A DNA stretch of 49,722 bases. It comes from Rozella allomycis CSF55 (lineage: Eukaryota > Rozellomycota). Shown here piece by piece: positions 43,029 to 49,722 of this stretch (the first letter of the stretch is position 1; the number at the start of each line of letters is the position of its first letter). The notes beneath the pieces were generated by a model. It had not been told where the DNA came from and made no database searches. It saw only the letters and a list, made by a program, of their open reading frames with translations. The stretch lies in contig KE560729.1 in assembly GCA_000442015.1 (NCBI GenBank), forward strand, positions 1 to 49,722. The letters are read 5' to 3'. A program made the translations under genes and the position numbers.

Positions 43029-45884
43029 TTATGCAAAAAAGTCAGTCTCAATGTCAGTCAACTCACCCTTGTCAAACATCNCTCAATATCAGTCAACTCA
43101 CCCTTGTCAAACATCTCCCAAAACTTTTCATTAAAAACAAAATCATGCTGGTTAGTAACCTCATCAAAATTAACATTAAACCATCTAGGTTTCCACACAA
43201 TACCCAACTCTTCCATTTCTTTACGCTTACTTCTCTGCTTCTCTTCCAATCGCTGCTTCTCCTCCTCAGCTTCAACAATGTTGCCCTCTTCCATCTTTCT
43301 TTGATCTGGTCTCAACCTAGAATCAGTAGCAGGGAGTTTGTTTTGAATGTCGGGCGTTATTTCATTCAGCTGCATTGTAAACTGAGAGAATCCGTAATAT
43401 TCAGCATTCTCGGGTGGAAATGGATTCGTTTGCCATAATAACTCTAATTTGTCCGAGTCAATTTGTTTATAGAATGAATCATTCCATTTGCCCTTTAAAT
43501 TACAAACAATCTTTTTCTCTGACTCATAAATTGTTCCTTTAACTTCGCAAGCTAAAATCTTTGTAAAATATAAGTATTTACATGAGCCTTTAANAAACTA
43601 AAATATTTACATGAGCCTTTAAAATAACCACTTTCAATGAATTCTAATTCACAAGATTCATTTGTCTTGTGATTCAAAATTGTACAGTTTCCAACATGCT
43701 CTAAATATTTCGTTCCAGCTAATAAATTCTTAACCTTTGACTTAACTTTTGTCCATGTAAAGTAGTCAAGAGTATCAAAGAATTTACAATGGATTGTTCC
43801 CATATTTATCAATTCCAAACTTTTGCCCCAAAATGTTGTTTTTGGTTGAATCGATCCCCAAATCTTAAACTTTGGATGAGAAACGTTAAAGGCTACAATC
43901 ACAGGGCGATGGCTCACTTTCTCTGCAAAATACCTCAAATTTAAATCTGGTCGATCTAAAACAAACGTCTCTCCTAGCAAGGGATTAAACGGCTTTCGTG
44001 TTGTTCTATTAAATGATGAAGAATATGAACTCACAACAAAGGCTGCTATATAGGCTAACCTTTGAATAGAATCACTAGCTTCTATTGCCTTGAATATTAG
44101 GCTTAGATATTCAAAATCTTCGCTAATTCTTTGCAAGAGACTCAATGGTTCATTAGTTGATATCGGCATAGATATCTGTGACATGTCCCTATCCTACCAT
44201 TACTTAAAAGCTATTACTTGCCCATGTTCCTTCTCAGAATCCCAAGTATAGAAATCTCTCCTCCACATATTTTAGATGGTAATACTTTTCTTCTGGATAT
44301 CAATCCATTTTCAATAATCTGATTATTCTCTTTAAAACTTTCATTAGAGTCTGAATCATCATCATCATCTACATCTTGTATCTTAATTTCTGAAATATCA
44401 GAAATCTCATCAAAATAATCTTCTTGTTTGTCTTCAGCGTCATAAAACACTTCATCCATTGTAAATGAAGATGCCTTTGATTGAGATCTATTTCGTTTCT
44501 CCACAGAGAGCCTATGCTCATGATTCAGATCATCCATTAAATCCAAGTATTCATTTTCCAAACGCTCCTTTTTCATTTTACAAACACTCGCATAATTTTG
44601 AAAACTCAATTCTTGCTGAGTCATAATCGCTGAACATTTCGCAAAACAACCCTCAAAGGTTTCAGAAATTTCGTCAATGTCATTTTTACTTACCACCTTT
44701 TCTTTCATTGTCTTTTTTGTCTGCTTTATTTTATCTGCAATTTCAAAATGCATTTTATTTAGATTTTCATTTTCAGCCTTAAACTGTACCAAAAATTTCT
44801 CCTCTTCAGTCATTCCATTTTCTTTGTCGTTAATCATTGATTCTTGACTAGAACTTTTTCTATACGATTTTGAATATCTTGAAATATTGATAGCTCGACT
44901 CCATTTTGTATAATCTTCGGCAGAAACAGCCCTTAACTGAAGTAGTAATGTCCCAGAGTCAATTATTATCATGTTATTCTCGGGGATTCTACTAACTGCA
45001 CAAGTCTTTAAATCCACTGATCCCCTACAATAACTTTAGAAATATCACATAGTCCAATTACCTGTTGGGATCAGAAAAATAGGATAAAACTTCTCCTTCC
45101 AATTGGAACCATCGTTTAGCAAATCCTTGCAGTTTTTTATTCTTCTTTTTCAACAACCAACCACTACAATCAGGTTCATTTTTAATGACAAGATCATTTA
45201 ATGAGTAACCATAAACTTCTTACCATTATTCTTTGCCAAAGTCACAAAAAATGTTAATCTCTTGGAGGTATTAATAGAAAACGAATTGTCAAAATATAAA
45301 ACATACACACCCGGCATTGGAACTTTATAACTTCCCTTGATTGTAAACTTTGCAGAGTCATATCGCGCCAATGTAGACACACAAATCAAATCTTCATCAA
45401 CGTCAGAAATAATAGGTCCATCCATTGAGGAAACTATTAAGTTATTAAAATAACACTACCTGAATCTTTCCTACTGGAATTAGAACCTACTTTAACTATA
45501 ACACCTACACATACTTGCTCTCAATCGAACAACAGGATGTGATTTATCAGCATCACCCTCTTCATTTCCAATTTTTTGATTCTTTGAAAACTTTCTCGCT
45601 CGTCCTGCAACATTACTCGAGCTACTGCCTAGCTTTGCAGGCGGCTGGATCGTAAAGTCCTTCAAACTGGAAAGAAAAAATTGTTCCAATTCTTTATCAT
45701 TGTTCTCCTTAAAATATTGATCGTACTCTCCTTGGCCTAGCACATAACTGGACTTGCGATAATATAGACCGAACGCTATGCCATTCTTGCGGGTAGAAAA
45801 ATTCCAATATAATGTCAGATCTTTACTGTCCGCTGTTACGTAGTATTTAAAGCAGTCTCTTTTCGGAACATCTACCTCCTGCAT
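43029..45884 (-). CDS. OSH3: Oxysterol-binding-protein homologue, Osh3 type (GOLD-PH-FFAT-ORD)
   Basis: Lipid-transfer protein at ER-plasma membrane contacts. Domains in order: GOLD (KDLTLYWNFSTRKNGIAFGL, later VPMPGVYVLYFDNSFSINTS), PH (SGWLLKKKNKKLQGFAKRWF), an FFAT motif for binding VAP (EVFYDAED), and the OSBP domain (KPFNPLLGETF, then LPATDSRLRPDQR). The OSBP fingerprint is altered: EKVSHRPV instead of EQVSHHPP, so the second His that contacts PI4P is Arg. Introns of 25-29 nt; one (45195-45223) ends in TG. Ns at 43081 and 43594 sit in short duplications; the true C-terminus is probably ELTDIETDFFA, ending at 43029. Confidence 0.9.
43046..43120 (-). repeat. Short direct repeat around N43081
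   Basis: About 35 bp at 43046-43080 recurs after the N with one SNP, at the C-terminal end of OSH3. It moves the stop codon; one copy restores a conventional C-terminus. Confidence 0.75.
43563..43625 (-). repeat. Short direct repeat around N43594
   Basis: About 25-30 bp flanking the N are repeated with a few changes inside the OSBP domain (GSCKY...). The duplication breaks the frame; one copy restores it. Confidence 0.75.
45195..45223 (-). other. Non-canonical GT-TG intron in OSH3
   Basis: On the minus strand, 29 nt from GTAAGA to CATTAAATG. Removal joins the GOLD end (VTLAKNN) to DLVIKNEPDCSGWLLKK of the PH domain. The TG is the first G after TAAA. The best AG alternative is a 53-nt intron that deletes the start of the PH region. 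Confidence 0.6.
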
Positions 45885-45919
45885 CTGTTTACGAAATTTC
45901 TAGATCGAAATGACAATCA

Positions 45920-46052
45920 TGATTTAGGTGGTGAATGGAAAAGGCGCTGGCATTTTAAAGACTTTAGTTCTAGTAATCTCGTGTTCGATTTCCAGTGGAT
46001 GCGGTTTAGGGCCTGCTAACCCCTGTAAGACAGGGGTAATTTAATCTTTTTT
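45920..46052 (+). ncRNA. tRNA-like Pol III element (Leu/Ser-type pseudogene or SINE)
   Basis: An A-box-like stretch TGGTGAATGG (45929-45938) followed by AAGGCGCTGG resembles the D arm of tRNA-Leu/Ser; a B-box-like GTGTTCGATTTCC lies at 45981-45993. The T-stem does not pair well, so this is not a working tRNA. Downstream is a perfect 8-bp hairpin and a TTTTTT run (46047-46052), which could end a Pol III transcript. A decayed tRNA or tRNA-derived SINE is most likely; confidence is low. Confidence 0.35.
46019..46037. terminator. Perfect 8-bp hairpin followed by a T-run
   Basis: ACCCCTGT, loop AAG, ACAGGGGT: a perfect 8-bp stem with a 3-nt loop, GC-rich in an AT-rich setting. Nine bases later comes T6. 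It sits just downstream of the tRNA-like element and may be its 3' end or terminator. Confidence 0.5.
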
Positions 46053-46159
46053 AAATATATACAATTAATTCAACGTATTTATTAAGGATGAGGGATCCAC
46101 ATCGTCAAAATCACCAAGGAGTAGAACCCTGCCTCACCCTAAAAACCCCAGAAAATTCG

Positions 46160-46235
46160 GAAACATGGGTGGGGATCGAATCATGCACCTAGACGTCCGG
46201 AAGCATCATAGTTTGCCACTAAACCACCGATCATC
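46160..46235 (-). ncRNA. tRNA-Gly-like element with A and B boxes (probably degenerate)
   Basis: On the minus strand an A box TGGTTTAGTGG (46216-46226) and a B box GATTCGATCCC (46172-46182) are spaced about as in a tRNA, and the D stem (GTTT/AAAC) pairs perfectly. A CTTCCGG loop would place a UCC anticodon (Gly), but the anticodon and T stems pair poorly. It is more likely a tRNA pseudogene or the head of a SINE than a working tRNA. It faces the other tRNA-like element about 110 bp away. Confidence 0.4.
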
Positions 46236-46570
46236 AAAAAATGTATTTCCAAATTTTTTTAGGAAATTTGTTTCCGTTTACTGGCGGACCAAAATCATCT
46301 CCGCCGCAAAAGCCGAACATGTACGCTATCTCTCCTTTGGTACCATTTGCAATTGTGTCTACAAGTTTCGTTATAATATTATATATTATTATTGCTAATG
46401 GTCGTTCCTTCGAGAAGAAAACTATTTTCAATATACTTGAGCATTTATACTCGCCTTGCACGATCCAGGAGGTGATGGAATTTTGCAAGACACTTACGAG
46501 GTTCCAACAATACTTTTGTAATGCTTTGAATATCATCAAACAAACAGATTAATACCATTTTGGGTTTGAT

Positions 46571-47127
46571 GATAAAACTATCGGGCTACGTCTTGCTGTC
46601 CGTCTGACTTTTTGGACGTCCAATGGAGGTAAAAGAGATGTTGCTGCAATGTTTGGGTATTTTAAAATCTACCACAAATGGATACATACATCAAATATTA
46701 AAATTATACTATTTTTGGTACAAGACCATATTAAACATTCTTCTCAAGATAATAATCAGAAAGAATGAACTTTGGGATTTGAACAATGGAAAGGTTTTCC
46801 GAACGTGGTCGGCGCAGTCGATGAAATAGTGATACCTACTCCTCCACATGGATGGTTTTGTAGAAAAATCTTCCAGCTTTTAATGTCATGGCTATACGTG
46901 GTTCGCAAAAATATTGTTATTGTATATCTTTGCGATCTGTAAGCCACAATGATCAATTCTTTTGACGTCGAAGTCATTTGGATCACAAGCAATGTCTTTA
47001 ATGCCAACGGGATACCATATTTTAGGGGATTCTAGACACGCCCTTAAATCATTTTTTATTACTCCATATGATCATGAAAATGCCACCCCGGAACACAATA
47101 ATAATTACATTAACTCAGCCACATGAA
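46571..47127 (+). pseudogene. Decayed PIF/Harbinger-type transposase (DDE_Tnp_4)
   Basis: The forward strand, with frame changes and stops, spells the landmarks of a Harbinger transposase in order: a helix-turn-helix-like LRLAVRLTFWTSNGGKRDVAAMFGYFK, then FPNVVGAVDEIVIPTP with the first catalytic Asp (the usual following Gly is Glu here), then LGDSRHALKSFFITPYD with the second Asp. The third acidic residue may lie in NATPEHNNN. No frame is open throughout, so it is inactive. I could not find terminal inverted repeats or a target-site duplication by eye. Confidence 0.6.
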
Positions 47128-49722
47128 TTAGTGTTTTACATAATAGTATGTTTCCTTTTGGCAACGTACTTTTAATTTGTTACACTAATACCCGGTTCAT
47201 CAATTTTTTCGTCATCGAAACTTTGCTTTGATGATTTATGATGTTTAATCATTGCCGCAGATATTCAGTTTAATCCAGATTGAAATGAATATGCAAGCAT
47301 TTCGGGTCCCACTTTTTTCTTTCCTTGGGGTACTCATTAATTTAAGGTGAGCTTCAGTTTTACAATATTCTGTTTTTTTGGAGGCATTCATAACAGCAGC
47401 ACTATCTGCTAAAATATTTCCACTAATTCCGGATCTTGATTGATGATAACTATTGAACGCCTCCCCATATGCAGGATAACAGGGGTCGATCATGTTTCCT
47501 GTGTGATTCACATCACTTTTTGGCTTTCTATAATCTTTTCGTGCCTGGCGCAATTTACCTGGAAGTATTTGTGGGCCCGCATTTATTTATCGTGGACTTT
47601 ACAAACATGTCCTTACCTGGGTTTTATCCACAAAGCTAACGAAAAGATATTATAAGCTTGGTTGGCGTCAAAATTATTCTTGGCGAGACGAATATTTTTA
47701 ATTTTTTCGGTTTCGTAAAGTAGCTCTTACACAAGCTTCACAGCATCAGTAGTCCACGTAATGCTTGATTGTTTTTCAGACATTGCCTTTTTAACCTTAT
47801 TTTATCGACAAAGTTACCGAAAAGATGTCGCATTGCAAAGCCTAAAAATTGAACAGACGAAATATAGCTCGTATCTTTAGTATTAGACAATGGTATAAAA
47901 ATTAGGTAATTAATCAGCAATTGATAATTTATTTTATATACAGATATAGATATATACATCTATATGCAATGTTGCTTTAACGTAAAGATAATGCTTGTTG
48001 GTGTTGACGACTGTACATAATGAATATTAATTTTGTTTTGTGGTTACGATGTAATTTGACGTCTTCGAAATGAAACATTGGGGGGCATTACTAGCAGCCG
48101 CCGGCATTCCTTCTCTAAGATATGTCTAGCAAAAGTGTACTCACACTGCCAGCCTATTATTATGTGCGTTAGTCAAGTGTGGGACAAAACAGCAGCGGTT
48201 GAGCAAAAGATATCACGACGCCATGGTCGGAGTGTATCGGGTGTACTGCGAACAAAGACATTTATTGTCAAAAAATGTTTTAACACGCGATAAAAGTGGC
48301 TTGAAGCCACAGGGAGGTTCTCTGTAACTTTTCAGAACGACAGGACTGTGCCTGTCATCGCCTGAATTCTGCGAAGATGCGTTTTACGGAAAGTGAGCCC
48401 CTTGGCATCATAAACGCAATCAATTATTATCTGCATTGTGTATCATTAAACAAGCAAGCAAGAAAGTTTCTCCGCACCACTAGTTGCGGCCTGTCAAAAG
48501 AACTATTTCTCTTTGGGCCTCAACAGTTGCAGATTTTTGGCATGTTGAGCAAATACCATTTTACCTCAAATTCACACTCACTTCAAGGGATTTACATCGT
48601 TGACCAGGGGGGTTGTCGAGTGGTGTGTGTTTCGCTGTGTATGTAACCAGTTTTTTGTTTCAGATTCTTCTCAATTGTGTTTATGAACTTTAAACACCCA
48701 ATATACCAAGTAATATGTATTTAGATTCCCTATAGTAAAGTTAGTTGTGGAGATAAGGGTGGCAGAAGGAATGTTGGATACTTGGATTGCTCATTAATAT
48801 CGCAACATTTGTGTTTATGACTCTACTTCCATTAGTAAATTGTTGTTTCATCTACTTTATTAGCGTTTTAGAGCCATTTGAATCGCTTGTGGTTTGAGTC
48901 CCATAGTGTAGCAAATGTAAAAAGTTTACAATCGAATTTATAATTATATTTATTAAAAGAAAAAGTTTTTTAGACATGTATTTATTAGAACAAAATAATG
49001 GAGATTTTTGGGATTCGTAGGAGGAATTCGAAATCGGTAAACGAAGGTCCCGAGCGAAGCTGATGAACTTCTAAAACAACTAGCACATAATTATAACCTC
49101 CCCGTGACCCCGTCTTTGCTAGATTTGTTACCAACCACCAATCATAATTAACTTCTGTAATCTGTTAAATGACCAATAAGAGACTGGCGCAAAAGCGACG
49201 GATTCCAAACAACCTTGACATAATGCTCGCGCTTGTGTTTTATGTATTATGAAAACATTTTTGGCGATAGTATGATGCACCAGCCAAATTGGAGAAAGAT
49301 GAATAAAATGTCTATTTTAAGTTGTTGCCCAATATTTTTATAATGGGCAATATATTACCAATATCCCCATTATTGATTGGCAGGTTTCTCCCAATGCTAA
49401 TTATTGATTGCAAGGTCCCCATGATATTGCAATTATTTTTTGTTTATCTCTGCATCAATTCATTGGTATTAAAAACATCAACTGCTGCCTTCTGCTTGCA
49501 CAAGTTGACGAATTCTTGAGCAATGAGATCACCATTCTTAGTCTTTGTGTACAGTGTTAATACATGTCCACGGAAAGTTTGTCTTTCTGTGTCTATTATA
49601 TCTGTTTTTTTTAGCGGTACATTAATACTAAGTCAATATTGGTCAACTCATGCACGTGCCGTCATATTGCCTATTTAGATATTAAATTTAAAATCATACA
49701 ATAGAACCAATATGTACGGTTC
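47128..49722. other. 2.6-kb region without recognisable genes
   Basis: After the transposase remnant I find only short ORFs (65-102 residues) with no motif I recognise, on both strands, and no set of ~27-nt introns that joins them. A minus-strand ORF at 47245-47553 is Lys/Arg/Ser rich and could be a second transposon remnant. A phrase near 47630 (ATC-ACAAAG-TA-CGAAAAGAT type) recurs near 47805. The stretch contrasts sharply with the packed 45 kb to its left and is probably repeat-derived. Confidence 0.5.

Noticed and set aside
1-49722. CRISPR array, bacterial operon or phage-like defence system
   Set aside because: No regularly spaced repeats apart from the 15-bp minisatellite; genes are spliced eukaryotic genes on alternating strands.

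Overview
The window is about 49.7 kb of AT-rich, gene-dense nuclear DNA from a eukaryote. It looks like an early-diverging, zoospore-forming fungus or a close relative (Rozellomycota, aphelid or chytrid grade; inference). Evidence: a WOPR (Gti1/Pac2/Wor1) transcription factor, a hallmark of fungi; fungal-type Vps74, Osh3, Lam/GRAMD1 and Oca/Siw14 proteins; and, next to these, an IQCH-like protein and an SCLT1-like coiled-coil protein of the kind expected in organisms that keep centrioles and flagella. Genes alternate strands with 30-150 bp between them. Two divergent pairs have start codons only 33 bp apart.

Almost every gene is cut by spliceosomal introns of about 26-31 nt, nearly all starting GTAA. 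I rebuilt the genes by hand by joining short ORFs across these introns. With them removed, all the models whose lengths I totalled are exact multiples of three. Six introns needed to keep frame and conserved protein sequence end in TG (five) or CG (one) instead of AG. Two introns in the ubiquitin E1 gene are double length and look like two normal introns joined AG|GT with no exon between them. These intron features are the most unusual thing here.

Layout: 0-4.4 kb SART3/Prp24 and tyrosinase, with duplicated sequence around single N characters; 4.5-7.4 UBE3C/HUL5 ubiquitin ligase; 7.6-10.2 unknown coiled-coil protein; 10.2-13.9 SEN2, DNA polymerase eta, acylphosphatase, SLC25 carrier; 14-16.8 GRAM-VASt lipid transporter, VPS74; 17-22.3 CBP80, ATRIP, WOPR factor; 22.3-24.97 SCLT1-like; 25.3-31.3 MFSD6-like transporter, PSF3, TRAP-alpha, NASP, small ORF, GET4; 31.4-35.7 IQCH-like; 35.7-39.5 SLMAP-like FHA protein, Oca-like pseudophosphatase, mitochondrial-looking protein, MORN protein; 39.6-45.9 UBA1 and OSH3.

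The last 3.8 kb (45.9-49.7) is different: tRNA-like elements, a strong hairpin with a T-run, a decayed PIF/Harbinger transposase, and then about 2.6 kb with no recognisable gene.

Six of the seven N characters sit between near-identical direct repeats of about 25-770 bp carrying SNPs and in-frame indels. They look like unmerged allelic contig ends, which would mean a heterozygous genome and would make the apparent tandem duplications artefacts. All calls come from reading the sequence; no database search or alignment was run.
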